NCBI GenBank assembly: GCA_031549415.1
Contig: JAVBPU010000005.1
Span: forward strand, 124,001 to 188,000
From: Limiplasma sp031549415
GTDB lineage: Bacteria > Bacillota > Clostridia > Christensenellales > Aristaeellaceae
Length of the DNA: 64,000 nucleotides
Direction of reading: 5' to 3'
Shown: piece after piece, positions 23,552 through 32,324 of the stretch
Numbering within the stretch: the first letter of the stretch is position 1
Layout: the number at the start of each line of letters is the position of its first letter
Position numbers and translations under genes: made by a program
Notes under the pieces: generated by a model
Told to the model about the DNA's origin: nothing
The model's input: only the letters and a program-made list of their open reading frames with translations
The model's database searches: none

Positions 23552-25147
23552 ATGAAATACGTATTCATCACCGGCGGCGTGGTCTCTTCCTTGGGCAAGG
23601 GACTGACCGCGGCCTCCCTGGGCCGTTTGCTGCGCGCCAGGGGCTACCAGGTCTCCCTGCAAAAATTGGACCTGTATTACAATGTGGAGCCTGGCTTTCT
23701 CAGCCCGCTGGAACACGGGGAGGCCTTCATTACCGAGGATGGCACCGCCGCCGACTTGGACCTGGGCCATTACGAGCGCTTCGTGGACATCTTTTTGACC
23801 GGCAAGGCCAGCTCCACCACCGGCAAGATTCACAAGCGGCTCATTGACCGGGAACTGCGGGGCGATTACCACGGCTCCACCATCCAGGCCATCCCCCACG
23901 TGGCCAACGAAATCAAAACCAGCATCCGGGAGGCCGCCCAGGAAAGCGGCGCGGACATCGCCATCATTGAAATCGGCGGCACCGTGGGCGACATGGAGGC
24001 CGCCGTGTACCTGGAGGCCATCCGCCAAATGCGCTGGGAGTGTGAAAATCCCAGCGATTGCTGCTACATTCACGTCACGCTGATGCCCTACATCGCCACG
24101 GCGGGAGAATTAAAAACCAAGCCCACCCAAAACAGCGTCAAGGAGCTGCGCTCCTTGGGCATTCAGCCGGACATCATCGTTTGCCGCACCGAGGTGCCCA
24201 TGACCGGCGAGGCCAAGGACAAAATCGCCTTGTTTTGCAACGTGCGGGTGGGCAACGTCATTGAAAACAGCGACGTGCCCAGCCTGTACGAGCTTCCCCT
24301 GGCCCTGGAAAAGGAAGGCCTGGCCAAGACTGTACTGGCGGAGCTGGAACTGGCCGACAGACCCCCGGACCTGGAGGACTGGAAAGCCATGGTCCAGCAG
24401 AGCTATGCCGCCACGGAAACCCTGCGGGTGGCCCTGGTGGGCAAGTACCACACCGTGCCCGACGCCTACCTCTCCGTGAACGAATCCCTGCGCCACGCGG
24501 GCTTTGCCAACGGCGTGCGGGTGGCGATTCATTCCATCAACGCCGAGGACCTCACCGAAGATACGGCGGCCTCGCTGCTTGCAGGCCACGCCGCCATCAT
24601 TGTTCCCGGCGGCTTTGGCGACCGGGGCGCAGAAGGGGTCCTGTACGCCGCCCGCTATGCCCGGGAAAACCAGGTTCCCTTTTTGGCCATTGGCTTTGGC
24701 ATGCAGCTGGCCGTGGTGGAAGCCGCCCGCAACCTGCTGGGCATCGGCGACGCCCATACCACAGAGGTGGACCCCTCCACCCCTCACCCGGTGGTGCGCA
24801 TCCCCGAGGACCGGATCTGCCAAAACGACAGCCGTGGGGCCGCCCGGATGGGCGCGGGCTATGTGCGGCTTGCGGAGGGCAAGGTGCGCCAGGTGTATGG
24901 GCAGGATGTGGTGCGGGAGCGGCACAGCAACCGCTATGAAGTGGACCCGGCCTATGTGGAACCCCTGATGGACAAAGGGTTCCGCATGGTGGGCACCAGC
25001 GCCGAGGCCGGGTATCCTGAAATTTTTGAGCAGGCGGGCCATCCCTTCTATGTGACGGTGCTCTACCATCCGGAGTTTTTATCCCGCCCTGGCCGCCCGC
25101 ATCCGCTGTTTTACGCGCTGCTGGCCGCCGCGAAGGAAAAGGCCTGA
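23552..25147 (+). CDS. pyrG: CTP synthase
   Basis: 531 residues. Synthetase domain ~1-270 (MKYVFITGGVVSSLGKGLTAAS, IEIGGTVGDMEA, KTKPTQNSVKELRSLG) and class I glutamine amidotransferase domain ~290-531 (IIVPGGFGDRG, late VTVLYHPEF). In the amidotransferase nucleophile region, where FLGICLGMQ with Cys is expected, the text reads FLAIGFGMQLAVVE, so the nucleophilic Cys appears replaced by Gly; ammonia-dependent activity or a sequencing error should be considered. ATG 23552 preceded by AAAGGAG; the longer frame spans the promoter. Confidence 0.95.
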   Translation: MKYVFITGGVVSSLGKGLTAASLGRLLRARGYQVSLQKLDLYYNVEPGFLSPLEHGEAFITEDGTAADLDLGHYERFVDIFLTGKASSTTGKIHKRLIDRELRGDYHGSTIQAIPHVANEIKTSIREAAQESGADIAIIEIGGTVGDMEAAVYLEAIRQMRWECENPSDCCYIHVTLMPYIATAGELKTKPTQNSVKELRSLGIQPDIIVCRTEVPMTGEAKDKIALFCNVRVGNVIENSDVPSLYELPLALEKEGLAKTVLAELELADRPPDLEDWKAMVQQSYAATETLRVALVGKYHTVPDAYLSVNESLRHAGFANGVRVAIHSINAEDLTEDTAASLLAGHAAIIVPGGFGDRGAEGVLYAARYARENQVPFLAIGFGMQLAVVEAARNLLGIGDAHTTEVDPSTPHPVVRIPEDRICQNDSRGAARMGAGYVRLAEGKVRQVYGQDVVRERHSNRYEVDPAYVEPLMDKGFRMVGTSAEAGYPEIFEQAGHPFYVTVLYHPEFLSRPGRPHPLFYALLAAAKEKA

Positions 25148-25217
25148 GGGCCGTTGGCGATCCAATTGGAAACGATGATACTAAGGGGAGAGCTAGGGGG
25201 AACGGCGAGGTGGCAGT

Positions 25218-25254
25218 CGGTGTCGCGCATTGCGCTACCGCTTATGCGCTCGCC
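25218..25254 (+). repeat. Family-B palindromic repeat, copy B
   Basis: GTCGCGCATTGCGCTACCGC then TTATGCGCTCGCC; reverse complement of copy C with surrounding similarity of ~90 bp. Confidence 0.8.
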
Positions 25255-25654
25255 TCCTTATCCCACCTCTCGTTCGCTTGCCGCTACGCGGCACAGCCCA
25301 CAGGGCTGGCGCTCACTGGCGGTGCCCTTTGCTCCCCCCTTAGCAATCCCCCCAATACCCCCTCCCCGCCCGGGCTCGGCCCGGACCCGCCGGGCTCCGC
25401 CCGGACCCGTTGCAGATATGGGCAAAAAGCGTTTGCCCCTGTGCGGTCAAGAGGGGTATGACAGGTTGCGACTTGTATACAGCGGCTAACATGCATAGGA
25501 ACAAAAGTAACCCGTCCTAGTGGAGACGGGTCCGCGCAGAGCCCGGCGGGGTCTGGGGCACCGCCAGTGAGCGCCAGCCCTGTGGCAACGGAGGGAAGTG
25601 TCCGCCCAGTGGGCGGTGCCGCGTAGCGGCAAGCGACCCGAAGTTGGGGGATGA

Positions 25655-25691
25655 GGCGAGCGCACAAGCGGCAGCGCAGTGCGCGACACCG
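25655..25691 (-). repeat. Family-B palindromic repeat, copy D
   Basis: GGCGAGCGCACAAGCGGCAG then CGCAGTGCGCGACACCG; the most diverged of four. Confidence 0.7.
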
Positions 25692-25836
25692 AAGAGCCGG
25701 AACTGTGCCCCGAAGGGGCAAGCGAACCGAGGGAGGCCATAGGCCGACTAGCAACCGAGCTTGCGAAGCAAGCGAATTGCGTAGCCTCGGCCAAGCGAAG
25801 CGCTGGTCGAGGCCGAAGATAGAGGTGGGATAAGGA

Positions 25837-25873
25837 GGCGAGCGCATAAGCGGTAGCGCAATGCGCAACACCG
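25837..25873 (-). repeat. Family-B palindromic repeat, copy C
   Basis: GGCGAGCGCATAAGCGGTAG then CGCAATGCGCAACACCG, followed by ACTGCCACCTCGCCGTTCC as in copy A. Confidence 0.8.
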
Positions 25874-26094
25874 ACTGCCACCTCGCCGTTCCCCCCAGCC
25901 TTCCCCTTAGCATCGTATCCAGTTGGGCCACCAACTGCCGTCAGGTTTGCCCACCAACTGCCCTCAGCCTGCGTGGACTGGCAGGCCAGATCAAAGGGCC
26001 CCCTTCCCCATCCTTTCCCATGGTTTTCCCTGGCAGCGCCTGGGTTTCGCCTGCCTTTCGTTACAAGTTGTTTATTCCCTTCCTGGGGAAATTG

Positions 26095-26103
26095 TGCTAT
26101 AAT
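26095..26103 (+). promoter_or_regulatory. Extended -10 promoter of the CotH gene
   Basis: TGCTATAAT with a poor -35; 79 bp before the start codon. Confidence 0.55.
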
Positions 26104-26181
26104 CACACTTGTATGCTGGCTTCCCTCCGGGGTCCCAAGGGTGGCGGCATCCAGAGTTTACAGAGGAAAGGAGGCGCACGC

Positions 26182-29100
26182 ATGCAACCCAACGCGCCTT
26201 CGCAGCGCAGGCCCAACGGCAACTACCCTACCCCAGAGCGGCGCCCCACCAAGGACTACGCTCCCAAAAAGCGCAAAAGCAAAGCGGCGTCCATCCTTCC
26301 GGTGATGCTGCTGTTCATTGGCTTACTTCTGGTAATGTATGTCATCTTCCCCAAGCAAGCGGGCCGACATGTGGGGGCCTCCGTCTATGACGGCCTGGTC
26401 ATCAGCGAGGTGATGGCGGCCAATTCTTCCGCCGTGCCCGATGAAAACGGCGAGTTCAGCGATTGGCTGGAGCTGTACAACGGCACTGGCGCGGATTTGA
26501 ATTTGGAAGGGGTTATGCTCACCAACCGCACGGACCGCATCACCTTTCCGTTTCCCTCCTACCTGCTCAGGGCGGGAGAGCGGGTCATCGTCTTTGCGTC
26601 CGACAGCTACCAGCTGGACCCCAACAAGCCCTTCCACGGCAAGTTCAAAATCTCTTCCGCCGGGGATCATCTGTACCTGTATGATCCGGGCATGTATTTG
26701 ATTGACGAGGTCATCACCCCCACCCTCACCGCAGATACCAGCTATATCCGGGTGGGCGTTTCCGCCGACGGGAAGGCCCAGTATGAAACCACGGATTTTT
26801 ACAGCCCGGGTTTTGAGGACAACGAGCAGGGGTTTATCGCCTACCGCACCGCCAAGTCCATGGAAAGCGGCGCGCTGGTCATCAACGAGGTCTGCCCGGA
26901 CCCCCGGGTGGGCATCCTGGACGAGGATGGCGAGATCGTGGACTGGGTGGAGCTTCGCAACAACACCAACGAGCCCATCTCCCTGGCGGGCTTTTGCCTC
27001 AGCGACAAGGAGAACCGGCCCATGAAATGGCGTTTTCCAGACAGCGCCATCATCCCCGCCAACAGCTACTACCTGGTGTTTTGCAGCGGGAAGGACAAGC
27101 TGCAGCAAAACGGCATCCCCCACACCAACTTTGGCGTCAGCGCCGAGCGGGAGACCGTGGTGCTCTCCGATCCCTACGGCCGCCTCATCGACCGCATTTC
27201 CATCGAAAACGTCCCGGCGGACTATTCCGTAGGCCGGAATGCCACCGGCGCCTGGGAATTCTTTCCCCTGGCCACCCCGGGCCAGAGCAATGATGTCCAG
27301 GGCCAGAGCAAGACGGACGAAATGTTCCGCTCCTTCAACCCCACCGGCGTTTTCATCAGCGAGGTGATGGCCTCCAACGATCTGACCATTCTGGGTTCCT
27401 CCACCTTTGCCTGCGACTATGTGGAGCTGTACAACTCCTCCTCTAAGGCCGTAGACCTCAGCTATTACGGCCTCAGCGACAACCTGAAACGCCCGCGCAA
27501 ATGGCAGTTCCCCCAGGGAGCTGCCATTGAGCCGGGCGAATATAAAATCATCTATTTGGATGGGAACACCGCCATCTCCACCTATTATGAGCTGCATACC
27601 AATTTCAGCCTCACCCGTGCCGGAGGCGAAACCATCACCTTTTGCGACCCCTCGGGCCGCGTGTTGGACCGCATCCCCCTTTCCATGATCCCCACGGACC
27701 ACAGCTATGGCCGCACCCTGGGCTCCCCCGGTTTTTATTACTATGACGCTCCCACCCCCGGCGCCGCCAACGGCTCGGGATACTATGGCTACACGAACAA
27801 ACCCGCCTTTTCCCAGCGCGGCGGTGAATATAAAGGCTCCGTAGAGGTCAGCATTGCCATTCCGGAAAACGCTACCGTTTACTATACCCTGGACGGCTCC
27901 ATCCCCACGGAGGCTGCCGCCCAGTATCATGAAGGCGATGTGTTTGACATCAGCCGCGTTACCGTGCTTCGCGCCAGGGCCTTTGACCCCTCCGGCATGC
28001 TGCAGCCCAGCGAGATCATCACCCAGACCTATCTGCCCAACCTCTACCATGCCTTCCCCATCGTCAGCCTGGTCACCGACCCCACAGAGCTGTGGGACCC
28101 TCAGCGGGGCATGCTCACCGTGGGAGAAAACGTCATCAAGGACAAGATCCCCTTCAAAAACACGATTTATCGGGAATTTGGCAAGATCGCCCGGCCTGGC
28201 TTTGTGGAACTGTACGACAAGGAAGGCAACCAGGTGCTAAGCCAGGGTGTGGAGTTTGGCCTGCAAGGCCAGTACAGCTTGGACATGCCCCAAAAAACCT
28301 TCAAGGTGCGGGCCAAGGCCAAGTACGGGGCCAAATTCTTTGAGGCCAAGCTGTTTGAGGACCGCGACTTTACGCAGTTCAAAAGCTTTGTGCTGCGCAC
28401 CAGCGGCAACGACAGCGCCTGGACCCGCCTGAACGACGGCTTCCAGGGCCGCCTCATCGACCGCTTCAACGAGGTGACGGACGATCCCACCGATGTGATC
28501 CACCAGGCCTGGTCCCCGGTGGTGGTGTACTTAAACGGCGTGTACTGGGGCCATTTCAACCTGCGGGAGCGGGTGGACCGGTTCTTTGTGGCCCAGCATG
28601 AAAACCTGGATTTGGCTCTGGCGGACAACATGGACATTTTGGAGGCCAATGCCACCAGCCGAAATGTGAACTGGGGCTCTAGCAAGGAATATCTGGACCT
28701 GATCAAAAAGGCCAAGACCCTGTCCCCCGGCAAGAGCGAAGCGGACCTAAAATACCTCACAGACCGGATTGATGTGGACAATTATTTGGATTACATGGCC
28801 TTTGAAATGTACTTTGGCAACTCCGACCCCGGCAACATCCGGTTCTATAAGCTAAAAACCGAAGGCAGCAAGTGGAAGTGGATCTTCTACGACGCGGATT
28901 ACGGCCTGTTCAACAGCGGCTTTGACAGCCCCACCAGCTATTTGAAGGACAAGGGCGCGGGCCAGCAGAACATCGACAATACGCTGATCCGCAAGCTGCT
29001 GGAAAACGACCAGATGCAGGACAAATTTTTGACCCGGCTGGGCGAGATTTACCAGGTGCTCACCACGGATTTTATGCTGGCGGAATTCAACGCCATGGCT

Positions 29101-29382
29101 GGCCAGCTGGAGCCGGAAATGCCCATGCACTTTGCCCGCTGGGCCGAGGAGACCGACAAGGCCATCACCTTTGACAACCCCACCACTCCGGAGGGCGCGC
29201 TGCGCTACTGGTACACCCGTCTGGACCGCACCCGCAACGTGCTGAAAAAGCGGCCCACCTATTTCTACGAAATGGTGCAGGAGCGCTTCCAGCTCACCCC
29301 GGAGCAAATGGTGCAGTATTTTGGCGAAAAGCCTGCCCTGCCCCCGGACGCCACCTTCACGGAGGGGAAAAAATGGGGATAA
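26182..29382 (+). CDS. CotH-family protein with three lamin-tail domains
   Basis: 1066 residues. Basic cytoplasmic N-terminus, one membrane helix (~38-56), three lamin-tail domains (starting ~66 LVISEVMAANSS, ~227 LVINEVCPDP, ~386 VFISEVMASND), a chitobiase-like C-terminal type domain (~541-610, TVYYTLDGSIPTEA) and a CotH kinase domain (~620-1000) with GVYWGHFNLRERVDRFFV and FYDADYGLF. CotH proteins are atypical secretory-type kinases that phosphorylate surface or spore-coat proteins. ATG 26182 has AAAGGAGG upstream; a longer frame from 25861 starts in repeats and is rejected. Heads a cluster with DUF4956 and VTC genes. Confidence 0.93.
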   Translation: MQPNAPSQRRPNGNYPTPERRPTKDYAPKKRKSKAASILPVMLLFIGLLLVMYVIFPKQAGRHVGASVYDGLVISEVMAANSSAVPDENGEFSDWLELYNGTGADLNLEGVMLTNRTDRITFPFPSYLLRAGERVIVFASDSYQLDPNKPFHGKFKISSAGDHLYLYDPGMYLIDEVITPTLTADTSYIRVGVSADGKAQYETTDFYSPGFEDNEQGFIAYRTAKSMESGALVINEVCPDPRVGILDEDGEIVDWVELRNNTNEPISLAGFCLSDKENRPMKWRFPDSAIIPANSYYLVFCSGKDKLQQNGIPHTNFGVSAERETVVLSDPYGRLIDRISIENVPADYSVGRNATGAWEFFPLATPGQSNDVQGQSKTDEMFRSFNPTGVFISEVMASNDLTILGSSTFACDYVELYNSSSKAVDLSYYGLSDNLKRPRKWQFPQGAAIEPGEYKIIYLDGNTAISTYYELHTNFSLTRAGGETITFCDPSGRVLDRIPLSMIPTDHSYGRTLGSPGFYYYDAPTPGAANGSGYYGYTNKPAFSQRGGEYKGSVEVSIAIPENATVYYTLDGSIPTEAAAQYHEGDVFDISRVTVLRARAFDPSGMLQPSEIITQTYLPNLYHAFPIVSLVTDPTELWDPQRGMLTVGENVIKDKIPFKNTIYREFGKIARPGFVELYDKEGNQVLSQGVEFGLQGQYSLDMPQKTFKVRAKAKYGAKFFEAKLFEDRDFTQFKSFVLRTSGNDSAWTRLNDGFQGRLIDRFNEVTDDPTDVIHQAWSPVVVYLNGVYWGHFNLRERVDRFFVAQHENLDLALADNMDILEANATSRNVNWGSSKEYLDLIKKAKTLSPGKSEADLKYLTDRIDVDNYLDYMAFEMYFGNSDPGNIRFYKLKTEGSKWKWIFYDADYGLFNSGFDSPTSYLKDKGAGQQNIDNTLIRKLLENDQMQDKFLTRLGEIYQVLTTDFMLAEFNAMAGQLEPEMPMHFARWAEETDKAITFDNPTTPEGALRYWYTRLDRTRNVLKKRPTYFYEMVQERFQLTPEQMVQYFGEKPALPPDATFTEGKKWG

Positions 29383-29397
29383 CTCGCTCCCTTTTCC

Positions 29398-29426
29398 TTG
29401 ACAAAAGCGCTTACACGCCCTACTAT
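29398..29426 (+). promoter_or_regulatory. Promoter of DUF4956-VTC genes
   Basis: TTGACA (29398-29403), 17-bp spacer, TACTAT (29421-29426), right after the CotH stop. Confidence 0.75.
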
Positions 29427-29458
29427 ATTCCCATTGATACCAAGGAGGCGTCTTTTCT

Positions 29459-30157
29459 ATGAACGTTTCTGCCCTATCCCAAGCCATGAGCGCCAGCAAC
29501 CTGGTGGATGCCACCGGCTTAGCCGCCCAGTTCAAAAGCATCGTGCCCCTGGATTTATTCATCTCCTTGGGCCTTGGCTTCGTGGTGGGCATTGTCATCG
29601 CCCTGGTGTACCGCAAAACCTACCGGGGCGTGCTGTACAGCCCTTCCTTTACTTTGACCCTGGTCATGCTCACCCTCATCACCACCCCGGTGGTCATGTG
29701 CATCAAAAGCGATATCGCGCTGTCCATGGGTATGGTGGGCGCGCTGTCTATTGTGCGCTTCCGCACCGCGGTGAAGGACCCCATGGACACCGCCTACATG
29801 TTCTGGTCTTTGACCATGGGCATTCTGCTGGGGGCAGGGCTGCACCTGGTGGCGCTGATCGTGGTGCTTTGCATCTCCGTGCTGATGTTCGTTCTTACCT
29901 TTGTGAAATTCACCGCCCCCAACGCCTACTTGCTGGTGATGCACTACGATGAGTACTGCGAGTCCGCCATCAACAAGGAATTGGACCGCTCGGTGAAATC
30001 CTACAAGCTCCGCTCCAAGACCCTCACCCGGGCGGGCGCGGAAATGACCTTTGAAGTGCGCCTTAGTGAGCGCCACGAAGTGGTCACCCGCATGCTGGAC
30101 ATTGATGGCGTGCACGACGCCACCTTGGTGGCCTGCCAAAGCGAAGTGGGCGCGTAA
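29459..30157 (+). CDS. DUF4956 membrane protein
   Basis: 232 residues. About four membrane helices (LGLGFVVGIVIALVY, FTLTLVMLTLITTPVVM, then ILLGAGLHLVALIVVLCISVL), conserved cytoplasmic VGALSIVRFRTAVKDPMD loop, and a soluble ACT-like C-terminal part (EMTFEVRLSERHEVVTRMLDIDGVHDATLVAC). Family of unknown function consistently found next to VTC-domain and CotH genes. ATG 29459 with AAGGAGG 10 nt upstream. Confidence 0.92.
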   Translation: MNVSALSQAMSASNLVDATGLAAQFKSIVPLDLFISLGLGFVVGIVIALVYRKTYRGVLYSPSFTLTLVMLTLITTPVVMCIKSDIALSMGMVGALSIVRFRTAVKDPMDTAYMFWSLTMGILLGAGLHLVALIVVLCISVLMFVLTFVKFTAPNAYLLVMHYDEYCESAINKELDRSVKSYKLRSKTLTRAGAEMTFEVRLSERHEVVTRMLDIDGVHDATLVACQSEVGA

Positions 30158-30194
30158 GCCCTTGCCCGCAATCCGCTTTGGGAGGTGACGCCGG

Positions 30195-30899
30195 ATGGAT
30201 TTTGCCATGCCCCTTCGGCATGAACTAAAATACTTTATTTCCCCCTTGGAATACCAGGTGCTGCACCGGGTGTTGGACCAGATTCTGGACCGGGACCCCA
30301 ACGGGGACGAAAACAACGAGTACCACATTCGCTCCCTGTATTTTGATACGTTTTTTAACGCCGCGGTTGCGGACAAGGTCAGCGGCGTGAAGGACCGGGA
30401 CAAATACCGCATTCGCATTTATAATTTTTCGGACAAGCTGATCCGCATGGAATGCAAAACCAAGGTGGGCGCGCTGATCTCCAAGCGGTCCCTGGGCATT
30501 CCCAAGCTGCTGGCGGAGCAACTGATGGCCGGGGACCCCACCGGGCTGGAACAGACCCATAGCGGCCTGCTGCGGGACCTTTACCGGGAAATGAAGCTGA
30601 ACCTGCTGCGGCCCGTGGTGCTGGTGGACTATGTGCGGGAGGCCTACCTGCACCCGGCGGAGGAGGTGCGCATCACCTTTGACAAACAGCTGCGCACCGG
30701 GCTTTTTTCCAAAAACCTGTTTGACCCCTACGTGCCCACCCTCTCCCCCTTCGACCATGGGGAGATGATCCTGGAAATCAAGTTCAACCGCGTGCTACCG
30801 CCCTACATCCGCGATTTGCTCTGCTCCCATGTGCACAGCGCCCAAATCAGCGCCATTTCAAAATATGTGTGGTGCAGAAGGTTTGAGGAGTTTGAATAG
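30195..30899 (+). CDS. VTC-domain protein (polyphosphate polymerase-like)
   Basis: 234 residues. Begins RHELKYFISPLEYQVLH, then YHIRSLYFDT, RIRIYN, LIRMECKTKVG, VLVDYVREAY, VRITFDKQLRTG and EIKFNRVLPP: the Arg/Lys/Glu tunnel pattern of the VTC/CYTH-type triphosphate tunnel fold. In yeast VTC makes polyphosphate from ATP; in bacteria the role beside CotH and DUF4956 is not settled. GGAGGTGA site before ATG 30195; 37 bp after the DUF4956 stop. Ends directly before MITE-like copy 2. Confidence 0.92.
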   Translation: MDFAMPLRHELKYFISPLEYQVLHRVLDQILDRDPNGDENNEYHIRSLYFDTFFNAAVADKVSGVKDRDKYRIRIYNFSDKLIRMECKTKVGALISKRSLGIPKLLAEQLMAGDPTGLEQTHSGLLRDLYREMKLNLLRPVVLVDYVREAYLHPAEEVRITFDKQLRTGLFSKNLFDPYVPTLSPFDHGEMILEIKFNRVLPPYIRDLLCSHVHSAQISAISKYVWCRRFEEFE

Positions 30900-30903
30900 T
30901 CGC

Positions 30904-31064
30904 TAGAGCAAATTCCGAAAACGTAGCAACAGGATTTGCGAGAGATTTTTCCCTGGCGCTCAGCCGAGGAAGGGAGGCATAGTGGGGCTATGCTGACCGG
31001 ACGAGGCAACGCGCCTGGGGAAAAGATCCGTAAAGACTGTGCTATGTTTTCGGAATTTGCTCTA
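30904..31064 (+). repeat. MITE-like 161-bp element, copy 2 with perfect ends
   Basis: Bounded by TAGAGCAAATTCCGAAAAC (30904-30922) and its exact reverse complement (31046-31064). Interior closely matches 2408-2567 in reverse. Starts 4 bp after the VTC stop. Confidence 0.88.
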
Positions 31065-31104
31065 ATGCTTCGGCAAAGTGTGCAGGCCCACTTTGCCGAA
31101 GCAT
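31065..31104. terminator. 16-bp perfect hairpin between convergent genes
   Basis: ATGCTTCGGCAAAGTG / CACTTTGCCGAAGCAT, 8-nt loop, abutting the MITE end and 5 bp from the MFS stop. No clear T-tract, so termination is inferred from position. Confidence 0.5.
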
Positions 31105-31109
31105 TCCAC

Positions 31110-32270
31110 TTACCGCTCTTTCATCCTGTTCTGCACCCAGCTGGTACATCCCACCATCAGCAGCACAAAAACCCCCACAAAGATGGGCAATGCGCCCAGG
31201 CTCAACCAAGTGGCCAAAAAGCCGAACAGGGGCGGCACCACAATATTGCCCACATAGGCCATGGCCATCTGCAAACCCATCATGGACTGGGAAACCTCGC
31301 TGCCAAACACCAGCGGGGTTTGGTGCAAAATCGCGGGAAAAATGGGGGCAAAACCTAGCCCCACCAAAAAGATAGCCACCGGCAGCAGCGCCGTGGGGAT
31401 GGGACACAGCAGCAGTACCACGCCCACCAGGGCGCAGCCTTCTCCCAACAGAATCATGCGGGCATGATTGAGGCGCATGGACAGGAAGCCGGAGGCGAAA
31501 CGGCCTACGGTAATGCCCAGGTAAAAAGCCGACACCCAGATGGCCGCCTGCTCCGGGGCAATGCCCTTGGCGCCCACCAAGAAGCTAGCGCTCCACAGGC
31601 CCATGGTAGCCTCCGCGCCGCAGTAGAACAGAAGGGCCGCAAATACGGGCTTGGCCTTGGGCAGCCCCATGCTTTGCCCCAGAGACAGCATCTTGATGGA
31701 GGCTTCGTCCGCGTGCTTTTCTTCCTTGGCCTTCTTCCACAGGGGCAAGGTCACCAGCAGGATGCCCGCAAACACCATTTGAAAAGCAGTCATGAAGGAA
31801 TAGCCGCCCCGCCAGCTGCCTGTGGCCTGCAGCACCGCGCCAATGATCACCGGCCCCATGGACGCGCCCACGCCCCAAAAGCAATGCAGCCAGTTCATAT
31901 GCTTGGCTTCATAGTGCAAGGCTACAAAGTTGTTCAGGGCGGAGTCCACCGCGCCTGCGCCCAAACCCAGGGGAATGCCGAATACCAGCAGCCACGGGAA
32001 GGCGGGGGCCAGGCTGAAGCCCAGCAAGGCCAACGCCGTCATGGCCACGCTAACCACCATCACCTTGCCGGTGCCAAAGCGGGCAATGACGCGGACGCTG
32101 AGCAGGCTGGACACCACCGTGCCCAGGGAGGTCACCAGGGAAACAGGCCCCGCCATGGAAACGGAAACGCCCAGGGCCTGGTGCATGGCGGGCCAGGTAG
32201 CGCCCAGCAGGGAATCGGGGATGCCCAGGCTGATAAAGGCGGCATAAATCAGGATCAACAGTGCTGTCAC
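31110..32270 (-). CDS. MFS transporter
   Basis: 386 residues, about 12 membrane helices, beginning LLILIYAAFISLGIPDSLLGATWPAMHQ with the MFS loop RVIARFGTGKVM after helix 2 and FGIPLGLGAGAVDSALNNFVA (FucP/YfkF-like). A short Lys/Glu-rich loop (KKAKEEKHADEAS) separates the halves. Substrate unknown. GTG start at 32270 with GAGG about 13 nt upstream is tentative. 54 bp downstream of the YitT gene, reading the same way. Confidence 0.88.
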   Translation of the reverse strand: MTALLILIYAAFISLGIPDSLLGATWPAMHQALGVSVSMAGPVSLVTSLGTVVSSLLSVRVIARFGTGKVMVVSVAMTALALLGFSLAPAFPWLLVFGIPLGLGAGAVDSALNNFVALHYEAKHMNWLHCFWGVGASMGPVIIGAVLQATGSWRGGYSFMTAFQMVFAGILLVTLPLWKKAKEEKHADEASIKMLSLGQSMGLPKAKPVFAALLFYCGAEATMGLWSASFLVGAKGIAPEQAAIWVSAFYLGITVGRFASGFLSMRLNHARMILLGEGCALVGVVLLLCPIPTALLPVAIFLVGLGFAPIFPAILHQTPLVFGSEVSQSMMGLQMAMAYVGNIVVPPLFGFLATWLSLGALPIFVGVFVLLMVGCTSWVQNRMKER

Positions 32271-32324
32271 GGTGTCAAAAGCTCCTCTCCATTTACAAGG
32301 ACCCGTCGGGCCCTCCTCCCTGTA

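Larger units (their letters stand above)
25148..26080. repeat. Repeat mosaic, ~0.9 kb without a gene
   Basis: Contains three family-B cores (25218-25254 inverted; 25655-25691 and 25837-25873 direct), an inverted pair of CGCTTGCCGCTACGCGGC-type arms (25269-25325 against 25558-25641, with GCCAGTGAGCGCCAGCCC) and a CCCGGGCTCGGCCC repeat near 25370-25410. Flanks 25165-25200 and 25880-25920 are also inverted copies of each other. Long open frames on either strand are repeat-derived and not credible genes. Confidence 0.75.

Noticed and set aside
25284..26106. Overlapping minus-strand open frames in the pyrG-CotH gap
   Set aside because: Composed entirely of repeat sequence read in frame; no family resemblance.
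25861..26181. N-terminal extension of the CotH protein
   Set aside because: Begins inside a family-B repeat, spans the promoter, and lacks a Shine-Dalgarno; ATG 26182 has a strong one.
26323..28050. 575-codon minus-strand open frame
   Set aside because: Antisense to the CotH gene, whose domains are clear.
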